This document shows, in pieces, positions 25,877-51,496 of a DNA stretch of 64,000 nucleotides (within the stretch, counting starts at the first letter, position 1; every line of letters begins with the position of its first letter). The notes below the pieces were generated by a model. The model was not told where the DNA came from. It searched no databases and was given only the letters and a program-made list of their open reading frames with translations. The DNA comes from Glandiceps talaboti (taxonomy: Eukaryota > Hemichordata > Enteropneusta > Spengelidae): positions 6,288,953 to 6,352,952 of the forward strand of contig NC_135571.1 in the NCBI RefSeq assembly GCF_964340395.1, given 5' to 3'. The position numbers were made by a program, and so were the translations under genes.

Positions 25877-27881
25877 TAGTATAGGGTTTGTAACATAACG
25901 AACGGGGTAGACGATGCTGATTAATTCAATACATGGGTATACTGTGTAGGGAATACATTTTTAAATACGAATGTTAACTCCATTCATATAATCCACTTCA
26001 TTTAAACAAGCTGTCGTGTTTGATAGTTACTGATGTGGTGTTTGTAAATGGTGGATTTAACCTGTAGAGAGAGATAAAAGAACCCTTTATCTAGATCTGT
26101 TTCTTTCTTTATGGAGTATAGGGAAACAAGGCCTGTGTTATTAATGTGATGCAGTTGAAACAAAATGTCCTTTGCTTGACAAAAATCTTGACTACATTTT
26201 CTAAACTGGCTGGTACACAAACATCTTACTGATATTGTTGGATTGCATCGTCTGTCTACACAAAAATGTTACTTAATATATTTAATCATATTGATTCACC
26301 AAAGTCTTACTGTCATTGCTATAGTTCATTGTCTGGCCCAACAAAGGTTTTACTTAATTTATTACATTTAATAGAAAACAAGAGAATAAACCTCAAATCG
26401 CTTTATTATATCAAAAGGAGAAGGAACATATTTTTTTTAAAAGTTAAACAAAATGATAAAGCTTTCATTATGCAAATTTGGTGAGATTTGAAGAACTTTG
26501 ATTATTAGGAAAATGGTCCCAATGACGTCTTCTACCATAATACTAAAACCTGACCTGTGTTAAAAGAAAAGTGCGATGAGTTATTCCGTTATTATATTAT
26601 GCACTTAGGTCTAAAAAAATAATTGTTTGGTTCCGGTTACCCAACCCCACCTATAGCTTTTCACTGCCAACCCTAAACTTTTTTTTGCGTATTCGAGAAA
26701 AAAATTGATTACAGTTCCCTTCCTGAGAAATATGACAAATAATGTCTGATTTATCAACAGCGTGTACAATTTAAACTTTGAATAATGTGGAATTTGATTT
26801 TCCCAACACATGTTTAATTTTTAAATAACGTGTCATCGATTAAAAAGAAAATATTGTTACTATCCTACATACATACCATAATATGATATGCACTTTCTTG
26901 AGAAATATGATTAATATCTATTTTATCGTGTACAGAAATCTAAATATTGAACACATGATCTGATAATCATAACACATTTATTACATATAGCTTTCAAAAC
27001 ATACCTCTATGCCACAATTATGTCAATTTTAATAATAAAAACCATACTCGTTCAATGTAAATCCGCTATAGTAATCAACTTACTAGCATTCTCTTGAAAG
27101 ACGTAGGAAATTAATTTGATATAATGTTATTACCAAAGGCAGTGAGGACCTACATCACGTACATATCATGATATTTAATCATTGTAAAATACATCGTGTA
27201 TTCCACAGTAACTACAAAAAGTCTCGCGGGGAATATAAGTGTGGTGTATGAAATTATGGTCTAAAATGTCTTTAAATAGGGATTGACTAATGATAGCCTG
27301 AAGAAACTGAAGGAAAATTTACAGTTTGTTGATCAACCCCAGAAAGCTCTCGTTCATTCCTATTGATAAACATTGATGTCTGCTTAAGGGGACATGCCCT
27401 ATACATTCACAGGGGTTATTTTTGCTGCATATTAAACATTCAAAATGCATACTTAGTTATTCGTTTACAGTCAAAACTCAACCCGGTGTATGGACATGAT
27501 GCATAGACAATGCGATGACGTAATTTATTATGCACGTTATAAAATGTAGGAAATTACAGTTATGCAATGAACTGGGCTAACATTGCTATGAGACAATTTT
27601 TAACATCATTGCAATGAAATATTGACTTTAACGTTATTATATCATGTACTCAGCAAGCATTGTAAAGCATCTAAATAACACAATCTTAATCACCTTGTGC
27701 CATTTTCATACATGGACACAGGAATTTTGGTTCATAGGTCACCTCAAAAGTATCGTATGTACCTTCCGTGCATTTTATCTGGAAGTTAAGGACGCTGCGT
27801 CACTATAAATGTACGAATACCTCCGAGTACCCAGTCATACTGACACTACCTATACCTTACACATTTGAAATGTATGACATT
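25877..27881. other. Intergenic upstream of the fibrinogen-domain gene
   Basis: At 26606-26706 lies a half copy of MITE family 1 in reverse orientation (TTGTTTGGTTCCGGTTACCC at its edge). The rest is AT-rich and without a recognised gene. The promoter of the downstream gene must lie near its right end, but no core element is clear. Confidence 0.5.
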
Positions 27882-41187
<13,306 letters not shown>

Positions 41188-41444
41188 CCATTCCTGAAAA
41201 CGGGATATTGTACTAACTGGATACTTATAACTTAGAGTTTGTTAAAATGACATGTGGTCTAAGTAAAATTAAAAGTCAGCTCGAACTCAATAGTACTATC
41301 TCATAGTTGATATTATGTTTTCAAAGATATACATCAAAACAAGGCCTTGGGTTGCCATATTTTTACTGAGGGATTGGGAACAGTCTTTAGTCGTCAGCAT
41401 CATATTAAACAAACATTACTGAACCAAAGTGGTTTCTAATGATG

Positions 41445-41467
41445 CTGATGATGAATGGTGATGATGA

Positions 41468-41501
<34 letters not shown>

Positions 41502-41564
41502 GGTGGTGGCGGTGGTGCTGACGATGATGACGATGATGGTGGTGGTGGTGCTTACGATGATGAC

Positions 41565-41615
<51 letters not shown>

Positions 41616-41647
41616 GGTGGTGGTGGTGGTGGTGGTGGTGGTGGTGA
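41445..41647. repeat. (GAT)n(GGT)n trinucleotide repeat
   Basis: Alternating GAT and GGT tracts lie about 260 bp after the stop codon of the fibrinogen-domain gene, possibly in its 3' UTR. Long Asp/Gly and Met/Val frames here are artefacts of the repeat. Confidence 0.95.
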
Positions 41648-42273
41648 TGTTATTGTGATGACTAGTATAACATTCATGGTTTATTAAATTTATGAATAGA
41701 ATTATAATTATGGTAGATTTAATGACATACATGAGTAGAATTAATTTCGTGATTGATTTCTCTTACATTTCTGGTTAGTTATACTTGGTTTACTTTTATG
41801 ACACGCCTGCTTAATTTTCATAAGTAGTAAATAAGTACAATAACAGCTTAATTCTTTGACTATTTTCGCACATGAGCAGTATTTTTCAAGAACTTTGATT
41901 TGAATTGAATTGAACTGTAAATAACTAAAGAATAACAGAACACACACACACACACTAAACAATTGCACTTTAATCACAAGTACATGTAGAACAACAACAT
42001 CAACATAAATAAAATATACGCCTTCAAAGAACTAAGAAGGAACATGAATAAACTGACTTCTGTGATGGGGGGGGGGGGGCAAATCTACTACTAATAAAAT
42101 GAATGGTATTAGAATGTCATTAGCCTATATGACAAATTTATCTCTCAGGTTCAAATCATAGGTTAATAGTTTTTTTTTTTAAATTCAGATTTTTAATTGA
42201 ATGGTGTATGAATGTGAAAGGTAACATACACACACATATATATGATCTGTGTCTGTGTCTGTGTCTTTGTTTA

Positions 42274-42313
<40 letters not shown>

Positions 42314-45019
42314 TCGATTTGTCAATGCCTGTATCTTTCTATCTGTAAGTGTCAGTGTTTGAGTATATCTATACCTATGTAAGGGTAAAGGAAATAAATT
42401 GCACATAAGCTGCATACAATATGTTTGAAGTAATAATTCAAGTTCGCTAACAATACGACGTTACTCTATGTACACCCGGGTGTTAATCAAGCATTTGTAT
42501 TCAAGCAATGAAAACGTAAGAGTTTTATTGATGGTCGACGTAACAACTATAAATTTTCGAATATTCTTCGATTTCGACAATTAATAGTTTCCTTTATCCT
42601 TAGGTGTAATATAAAATGTGTGGTTCTGATTACATTCAATTTTAGAATAGGTGGGGTAGGTAGATGTTTTATTTTTATTTTTAAATTATTTTTTTTTATC
42701 AGTGAGTGTCTAGTTCAGGTAGTTATGTTTTCCGTTGTTTTTCATATGACCTCTATGTTACTGGATTCTTCTCATCGGATGTACAGCCATTACAGATTGG
42801 AAGAACAGTTTTATATATTGTCTTTTTAAGTTGACGTCAGTTTCCGCATCCACTATTTCTTGCAAGACTTCACGTTTTTCGCGTTTTTATTTTTTTTCTC
42901 TCGAATACGTAAAAAAGTTTAGGGTCGGCGTGAAAAGCTAGGTGGGGTCGGGTAACCGGAACAAACCATTTTTTTTATTAGGCCTTTAAATGTCACCCAA
43001 TATGTTCAAATATAACTTTAATTTGTCTAGTGTCTTGTGATTAATTTATTATGTTGTAAAAACATAAAAGTTTACCAAACTCCTACGTCACACTTTATGG
43101 ATAATCACTTTGTGAATAAAGAAGGAAAGGAAACGAAATCGATTGGATATGTTTACGAATTTTCCCTTTAAAGCATCTTGCTTAATGTAGGTTGAGGGCG
43201 CACGCACATGCGCAATGGAATGGGAATAAGATTTCGCCTTTTGGGTCAACGTGTTCCGGAAGAAAATCCCACATTATTGCTTGACTACAAGAGATAACCC
43301 CGATAACAGAGGTGCGTACATACTTTAAATCTTTATGAAACACATTTTATATGTACACCGGTACGGTAGTTTGGATTTATTATGAAATAACGTACGTTTG
43401 AAATAACATTTTCATCAGGAAATGATGGCAAGACATGTTGACGTCTTTGATTATGTAGCGCGTTCAAAGCCCTTATATGTATGGCATTGTATGGAGAGAC
43501 GCGCAATGCATCTTGGAAACGGCAACAGGTATCGACGTCATCGTCACGTTTGCACCGGATGTGAATTTTACCATCGTGAGATACGAAATATTTAAGATAT
43601 TTAGATAGACTTTACAAGATATATGCATAGTTATAGGTTCATAGTTATAGTGTGTTTGAGTACAAATAAAGTTCTAAAACGCCTGTATATATAAAGTACA
43701 CACAACTCATAACCAGTGTTAAAATATTTTAGATGATTTCTCATTCCTGTCAAAAGGTGGCGGTATCCACCTAAGCTATAATTAGAGATTTCAAGTTACT
43801 GTGGAACCAAGGTGTCGTCAGTTACTGTTTATGCTATTTCACTGCACTAGCTGCAACTGGAATGCTTTTTTTTTTATGAAAACGTTTTGTTTGATACAAT
43901 AACCTACTTCTAATATCGTACACCCTGAATAGTATTGCATCACCTGTGGATTAACGTATTTTGTAACTGTACACAAAATAAACCAAATAAACCAAATCAA
44001 ATTTATTTTCGGTCCGCACCTGAAAATCAGCGCCCTCAACGGTGATCACGATTTCATCCAGTTTGTGAACTGCTTATGGATAATATCGACCACTGGTTAA
44101 CATGTAAAATATCGAATTATTGGTATTTTAACAATTTTGGTGAATACATTGTGGATGTATAATCGAAAAATGACACTCCAGTTACAACTATCACATGTGG
44201 CAAACTCAAAACCACTAATTAACAGGTACAGTACTTGTGTAATTGACCAATTTCTAGTGCACATAACTTTGGTAATTTAATGAAAAAAATATCCCAGTCG
44301 CAGATTTAAGCAGTCTGCATTATCATGATACATATTTCACATTCAACATGTCGCCATGTACACAGTACGAGGAGTTCACATAGGACGTGGCATTTGGTCG
44401 CCTACCATTACCGCTACATGTCCAAACTTTGCACAAAATTAACATACATTGACACGAACTTCAACATTGTTTACCTACTTGATAGTTAACCTTGAGCCAA
44501 CTGAATAATTCCACTGTAGCGATATATCTCTCTACTTCCACATTAGTTAGATGGCAACTATCGTCCAACTAACTCAAACCTGCTAAGTACCAAATTAGCA
44601 GCCTAATGCTATTACTATTTCTACCTATTGCACATAGATAAAATCGACCCCTAATTGAAATGTACAGTGTCCAGTTATATTAGTGTTATATTGTTGTTGG
44701 TTGTATGAGAGAAAGAAAATCAAGAACAAGCCTTACAACCAAACACAGTTACAGCCAGTATCCTGATTTAGCTATCAGACTGTGTTGTTAATTAACATTT
44801 CTATTTGTTGTGGACCTCTATAAGTAGCTGAACATAATCCAGCTGCTTTCAGTAGTTGCAATGATTTCAATTACTTGAACAAACCTTACAAGCAAATAAA
44901 CTGTCAGTCAGTATCCTGTTAAATTACAATGTACTTCTAATTTGCTTGTAATCGTTTTAAAAACTATCCCAAGACTTCTAACTTTTCCATTGCTCAGAAT
45001 CGTGGCCCTTCTCCTATCA
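41648..45019. other. Intergenic repeats between the fibrinogen-domain gene and the carbohydrate sulfotransferase
   Basis: It holds a poly-G at 42067-42079, a GTCT tract at 42240-42306, a full MITE family 1 copy at 42598-42987 and the CAGCGCCCTCAACGG repeat at 43983-44330. No gene is supported. Confidence 0.5.
42598..42987 (+). mobile_element. MITE family 1, full-length copy
   Basis: It starts TAATATAAAATGTGTGGTTC and ends GGTAACCGGAACAAACCATT followed by TTTATTAGGCCT. The ends pair in reverse as TGKTTSGTTCC-type inverted repeats. The core (TGAGTGTCTAGTTCAGGT and CACTATTTCTTGC) matches 1668-2030 and 50168-50445. Confidence 0.75.
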
Positions 45020-46186
45020 TTATTCGTCAGACATTTTGTACGCGAAATGTCTCATTTCGTCCTCAGATTTTACAATTTTGTACCCCATTAAAGCCATTAG
45101 TTCACGACAGATGTCTAGAGATTGTACAATTTTCAAGTCCTGAAATAACAGTTTTGATCGCCAAGACTGTGCTGCTTCAATAGAGTTCTTCCGTGTATCC
45201 ATGTTATTTATAGATTTATCATTTGTAACGTTTGTCCATTCTGACATCCAGAGTGAAACTTCAACTGGAACTGTCATACCCAAGAATTTATAAATGCTTT
45301 CTGTTTGACCTAAGGGGTCCATTGCAGTATCCTCGTACGGAACAAGTTTATATCGACCATCTAACCATGCTGGTAATGTTTTGTTGTACTTAACCATTTC
45401 CACCGCATGTTGGCAGTATTGGTTCAAATTGTTTACAAGTCCAGCTTGTTCTATTGTTGTATTTCTGACTATTTCGATATCGTGCGCGTATACGAATTTT
45501 CTGGAGCTTGCGACGCCTCTTGGGTCCCGTATCACATGTAAAACTTTTAAATCTAATTTCTCTTGTGTGACTAAGGCCTGTAGCACAGGAAGTGACGTCA
45601 GACGAATCACCTTTGTAGCAATATGGCGACGATTTTTGCATGTCTGGGTTATATCTTCAACAGTGATATCAGCACAGCTCGTGTGCTTATATCTGTGGCA
45701 TAACCGTCTGATGTCGTTACTAGTGGACACCATAGCCCACGTTCGCATATGGTGTACATACTGTGACGTAAAACGACAATGGTATAAATCCGATAAAGTC
45801 TCTAATTGGGATGAATTCTGGAGATCTGATGTAATAACATTTGCTCTTGTCATGTCTTGAACAAGTCTCAGAGGTTCAAAAAGATATAATACATCTTTGT
45901 TCTGGTTAAAAAGTTGACTTATAAACGTTGATCCCGTTCTAAAGGCTGCAACAATCAAAACACTTCGTCCTTGTACGTGATTGACTTCAAACACAGAACG
46001 GTTTTCCTCTTTTGATTGACTGGGATATTTTGTTGTAGTTCTTGATGCTTGGCAGTCATCGGCGTCCTGTAGTTCTAACTGAAGGCGCATAACTCGGAAT
46101 GGATTGAATATTAACAATATAAAGCTCAGCTGACTTAAAAAAAGCACCAATATGAATAGAACCCTCAACGTCAACTTTCCAGCCAT
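45020..46186 (-). CDS. Golgi carbohydrate 6-O-sulfotransferase-like (CHST1/3-type)
   Basis: A single coding exon of 388 residues from the ATG at 46186 (A at -3, G at +4). An in-frame ATG at 46246 is less likely because a possible acceptor (TTTACACAG) lies between them, suggesting a 5' UTR intron. Type II topology shows as a membrane anchor near residues 8-28 (VLFILVLFLSQLSFILLIF). A stem follows, then the PAPS 5'-phosphosulfate motif FRTGSTFIS (83-87) and FEPLRL (103-108). The 3'-phosphate motif HVIRDPRGVASSR spans 217-229. The family sulfates C6 of Gal, GalNAc or GlcNAc in glycans in the Golgi lumen; single-exon coding is normal for it. Which sugar is modified cannot be told. It is only distantly related to the cytosolic array upstream. 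Confidence 0.92.
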   Translation of the reverse strand: MAGKLTLRVLFILVLFLSQLSFILLIFNPFRVMRLQLELQDADDCQASRTTTKYPSQSKEENRSVFEVNHVQGRSVLIVAAFRTGSTFISQLFNQNKDVLYLFEPLRLVQDMTRANVITSDLQNSSQLETLSDLYHCRFTSQYVHHMRTWAMVSTSNDIRRLCHRYKHTSCADITVEDITQTCKNRRHIATKVIRLTSLPVLQALVTQEKLDLKVLHVIRDPRGVASSRKFVYAHDIEIVRNTTIEQAGLVNNLNQYCQHAVEMVKYNKTLPAWLDGRYKLVPYEDTAMDPLGQTESIYKFLGMTVPVEVSLWMSEWTNVTNDKSINNMDTRKNSIEAAQSWRSKLLFQDLKIVQSLDICRELMALMGYKIVKSEDEMRHFAYKMSDE

Positions 46187-46266
46187 TTTGACACCTGTGT
46201 AAATATAATTTTTTTTTAAATGAAAAGATGTCTGCAAAATCCACATTTGTTGTCTTGGTACTTTGT

Positions 46267-46305
<39 letters not shown>

Positions 46306-46421
46306 ATTATTATTGTTATTTAAACTTATGTAGACTATATTGTATAAGCACAGAGTTTGGGAAGATATTCTTGAAAGTTTCTGATCACGACCTATTAAAA
46401 TATAGATATAAATAATTTATG

Positions 46422-46700
46422 TAAGGCAAACAAAATTGTGTGGTTCCGATAACGCCCAATTTCAAATTAGGATGAGTAGGTAGATTTTTTTAAAATTAAT
46501 TTTGGTCCGGTTCAGGGTATCTTTTCCGTTGTTTTAGAGATTGTTTCACATAGTCTTTGTGTGATGGGCCGTTTTTCACCAGATATACAGCTATGGCATA
46601 TTGGCAATGCAGTTTTACATTGATTTTTATGTTGATATCAATTTCACCATCCTCATCGTCTTCTCAATCTCACTATTTCTCGCGCGACTTGCAAATGTTT
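46422..46700 (+). mobile_element. MITE family 1, diverged copy
   Basis: It opens with CAAAATTGTGTGGTTCCGAT and keeps the core blocks GTTCAGGGTATCTTTTCCG and CACTATTTCTCGCG. The right terminal repeat is not recognisable. Confidence 0.6.
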
Positions 46701-47891
46701 TCGATTTTCTATAATTTGAGCTCAAATATTGGCTAATAACACAAAAAAACAATCAAAACAGTAACATCATTTTTTCGGATTCAGTGAGGTATATGCTAAC
46801 CATTTCAATGCACACACACACACATACACACACACACACACACACACCCACACACACACATACACACACACACACACACACACCTATCTCTAGAGGAAGG
46901 CAGGCAGGCAGAAAAGTAAAATTACACTTTAAAAAAAGACAATTTGTCCATAAATTTACCAATAAGTTCATTTCTTTTCCCAATGTATAGTTGTGTCCGT
47001 TTGGTAGCTATGACATTACCAATAATTTAATTGAAGGAGCTGATATATATTTAGTTTAAATCGTTTTGATATATTTGTTCATTTAATAATAAGGATATTG
47101 AGATTCTAACAATTCTGCTAATCTCTCACGAATTTGCCGTCACGTGTTTGAAATAATTGCTGCTCTTGTGAATATAAATCTCGGTGAATGAACTATGCAG
47201 GTACAGCTGTTTAGGTAAACATTCATTCATCATGTTGTCATGTACTTTGAAAGATGAAGGAGACATTCAACTAGTTATGAGTAACCAAGGTGATATTATT
47301 AACGTGTAAAATCTCTGTCAACAAATGTGTCCAAAATTTGGTCGACTTGTATTACCACTTATATTTGACCTGCGTCTCTTAGGCATAGCAATTGACGTTT
47401 TGTTTAATACTGCAACTCGTTTTCATGTAATCTGATGAATACGTTTTACAATATGCTATTATTTCAGTTGAACCATCAATAGAATGTCACCTGTACTCCA
47501 CAATATACTAATTTTCAAATTTCCAAATGTGAAACCACACCGATCAATATGAATATAACATATAACCAAAACGAGAAAAAACAGAAAACAGCTCTTTAGA
47601 TATTGGTATATTGGGATATCCCCATCATTATAAACCATATATATCCATTACAAATGTATCAGTAGTTATCTGGTCAGGGAGGTTATGTTTACATTAAAGG
47701 GTTCTACAGGTATGCTGACGTGTCCGGATGTTTAATACCTTCAAGCCTTGCTGTTTACAAGTGTTGTGAGACAGCTGGATGTTATCAGTTACATAGTTCT
47801 TGTTGTTGGTGGTTGTTACTGTTGGTTACTTAGTCTAATACAGTTGATTACTCTGTTATGGTGGAATATTAAACATTAACAAGGAATATAA

Positions 47892-48036
<145 letters not shown>

Positions 48037-50167
48037 ACGGAGACAGACAGACAACGGACGGAGACAGACAGACAGCAACGTTAACAGCGCGAGAAAACGA
48101 GAAGACAGCGAGGAGGGGGGATTGAGAGATGGTCGGACAACACACATACGTCTACGTGATTGAAGGTAACTACGCATAAAGCAAGGGTTATAACTTTACC
48201 AAGCCCAACATCGTTGAAGGATCCGGAAAATGTTCACGTCCCCTATATATCTCCGATCCCTAGTATATTGTTTGATAGATAATAATCTTTTTTAAAGGCG
48301 CACGTTTATCCTTCGATGAGATTCGCAGTGAAGTAAATCAATATTGCTTTTGCTAAAAACGAACAGCAGACTTGACTATTAAAAAAGTTTTGACAGAGAC
48401 AAGGAACTTGGTGACTGACTTGCATCGTTTACTGTTAGACTGAATAATCGCCAGCATTTGTAAAATACGTGAACACCTACACTTACCTTTCATTGTGATA
48501 ATGTAGAGATAGAATGCATGCTTACCTAAGACGAAGTCTGCCGACAAGCTGGATGTGTGTGTTATGACCTGATTTGGGTTATGTGTGATGCGACGATATT
48601 ACAACGTTATCATATATGACAAGATTTGATGGGTATGCAAATTAATCCAACGTATTTCAACAAAGCTAAGTGCTTTTCAAAAGTAATGATTGGATGCATA
48701 TATGCAGATCAATACAAGATATGACGTATGCATGCAAATGGTAGGTAATTAGCATACTATTACAGTATTTATACCCTCAGGGTTCTGCAACGTTTGAGAG
48801 TAGTGAAGTTCGCTCATTAGCATTCATTCTAATTTGCATATTTAATATTCATGAACCAATTAATGATATATTTAGGGTCTCTGTTCATACTATGTCAAGA
48901 TAAGGTGTGTGTGTGTCAACGATTCTGCTATCCTTCGAATGTAAGTCAAATAGCCATCGACAACGTGACGCGTACATTTCAATGTACTGTGCAAGAAAGT
49001 GACAGACACGTGTGCAGAATGGATCGGACGTGACGTATCGATTACTTGCATTTACCCAGTTTATATAAAAATCACTCCTTGTACGTTTACTAATAAAAAG
49101 CGTTTCACAAAATCTAACATTTGCTTTGCAAGAACAGACTGGGTTATAAACATGGATTTGGTCTTTGCAGCTTCACATTGTCTTTCAAAGTAGAAAAACA
49201 GTACAGTAAAATTTTTAATTGGACAAAAATCTACATGCTACTCTTATAGTATGAATTTGCATAATTTTTGTCTCATAACATGGACTTTAAATTGAGAGAA
49301 ATATTTGATAAATAATACAGAAGTAACCCTTGAGAGGTCATTTACATGATAAATCATACTTACAAATATGAAACCACACCAATCAATATGATAACATATA
49401 CATCTGCTACTGTAACAGTTCATATGACAATAACACATCAGTTAACAAGAAAGACATAATTTTTTTCAATTATTTACAAATATTGAGGGGCATCGGTGAT
49501 ATCCAGTTTGTCGACTGATCCCAGTATATGGTGTTAATGTTGATATTGAAGTTACCATGTCTGCCTTAAGCTGTTTGCATCAGACCTACCAAAGTACCAC
49601 GGACATTGATTTTGAAAATGAGCCATATCTGTGTGCAGGGCGATGCTTAATTTGACCATGATGCACATTGCAGGGTTTCTAACTAGGTACTCCGGTTTTC
49701 ATTGAGGTTATATGGTTTGTTTGACAAAAAAATATGTTGTCAGTGCATCTCATATGCATTTGTTCATTAATTACTTTGACGCCTGGATCCAGCCTCTTTC
49801 ACACCAGGTTTATCTAATTGTGTCAGCTAAAATGATACATCATGAACAAATGCTCAATAATGCAATTTAATCCAATACCTGCTAATATAATTAATCGTTC
49901 TGCAATTTGTTAGGTATGATTTATCCAGCGTTAATCAATACTTAGTGAGAAAATTATAAATCATGTTTAATTTAGTTGGAATACATGACGTCACTTTATC
50001 ATAATGGAATGATCCAGGAAAGAGTGTTTTCGAATTCCGTGTATTCTACAGACTGATAAACTTACCTCCTATCCATTGGCAACTACGTGTACACGTTAAC
50101 AGATTGCAGAAGAGACCTGTGCGTTCATTTTATGACTTAAGAAAGTATTCTTGCGCAAATTGACACT

Positions 50168-50445
50168 AGTTCAGGTTTTTCATTGTTTTCCAAATGGTCT
50201 CTTTATTGTTTATGTCTTCCTATCAGATGTACAGTCACTACAGATTGAAGAATAGTTTTATATATTGTCTTTTTATTAAGTCGATGTCAGTTTCCACATC
50301 CACTATTTCTTGCGAGACTTCATGATTTTCGCGATTTTATTATTATTTTTCTCGAATACGTAAAAATAAGTTCAGGGTTGTAGGCGTGAAAATATAGATG
50401 GGGTCGGGTAACCGGAACCAAACAACTTTTTTTATGTGTCCTAAG
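50168..50445 (+). mobile_element. MITE family 1, left end missing
   Basis: Core blocks (AGTTCAGGTTTTTCATTG and CACTATTTCTTGCGAGACTT) and the right terminal repeat (GGGTAACCGGAACCAAACAA) match 1668-2030. The left inverted repeat is absent. Confidence 0.7.
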
Positions 50446-51496
50446 AAAAAAGTTTCCAAAAACGTTCCACTTTCAGCTAGTACAGCTTTAAGTTCAAAGT
50501 CGAATTGTCACTAATTTTATCTGAAAATTTGTCCAATGTATTATGATAATACAAATGATAATACTATATATGATGATACCGACTCTATAGTCTAGTTCCT
50601 ATACAGTATCGATATCGTTTCCATTAAACCTCCACTCACTGTCTAGTCAAAGTCGTTGCTCTAGCGGTAAAAGGGTTGGGCAGTTGTTTACATCACTTTC
50701 CTCAAGAAAATTCATGATTTTTGAAGGCATTATTCAAACAACTACCCAAACTGTTCTACATGACTGTTCTCTCTAAGTTTGACATTTCAGATATCAGTCG
50801 ATAGAAAACGGGAAAAAAATAAGTAATAAGTAATTCTTACTTGCATGGCTTTAAATATACATTTTGTATAACGTTGATTCACAGTTCCATGGAAATAGTC
50901 CGAACTGTAAATGTAAAGTTTGTTTTTCAATTTAGGGTTTGACGAAGCTTGTGGGGATGGGGGATATAGGGGGGGGTTAGATCAGCTTGAGCACATATAC
51001 CCAGAAGATGAAATGTGCAAAGATGCCTCGAAAATAACGACCTAGCGCTAGAACCGTTCTTGATTCTGGATGCCAACTGTGGTACTAATCACAGCCTGGT
51101 CAAAGTCCCTCAATCAGCACAAAAAGTTGTTCATCAAATCAATGAACCCCAGCTGCTACAGTGATGTAAACAATGTATAAGTAGCATACTGAGCTGACAA
51201 ATATACCATATTTGGACATTACATAACTGTCCCAAAACTAACTTTATGAGACATTATGTTAATGACTGTGTGGGTGGCTGTGGTTGAATTTTAAATTACA
51301 ACTCATGCATCTCAGGACTACATTTCATTCAAGGTAAGAAGTTTAGTTTCTGTTTTGTTTTGTTCTGTTTTCCTGAGGGTTGCATCATACACTCGTGTGG
51401 TCTGCAGAACTTGTGGAGCGCCATCAACGACTGTATTCCATCTTCTCTCTTCGTATTCAGTCATCATTTGAATGCAATACATGCAGTGAAACTCTC

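Noticed and set aside
41436-41732. Asp/Gly-rich, Met/Val-rich and Thr/Ile-rich frames on both strands
   Set aside because: Translation of GAT/GGT trinucleotide repeat in all frames.
48851-49193. Cysteine-containing short frames on the plus strand
   Set aside because: No signal peptide plus domain pattern, no matching splice sites and no recognisable family.
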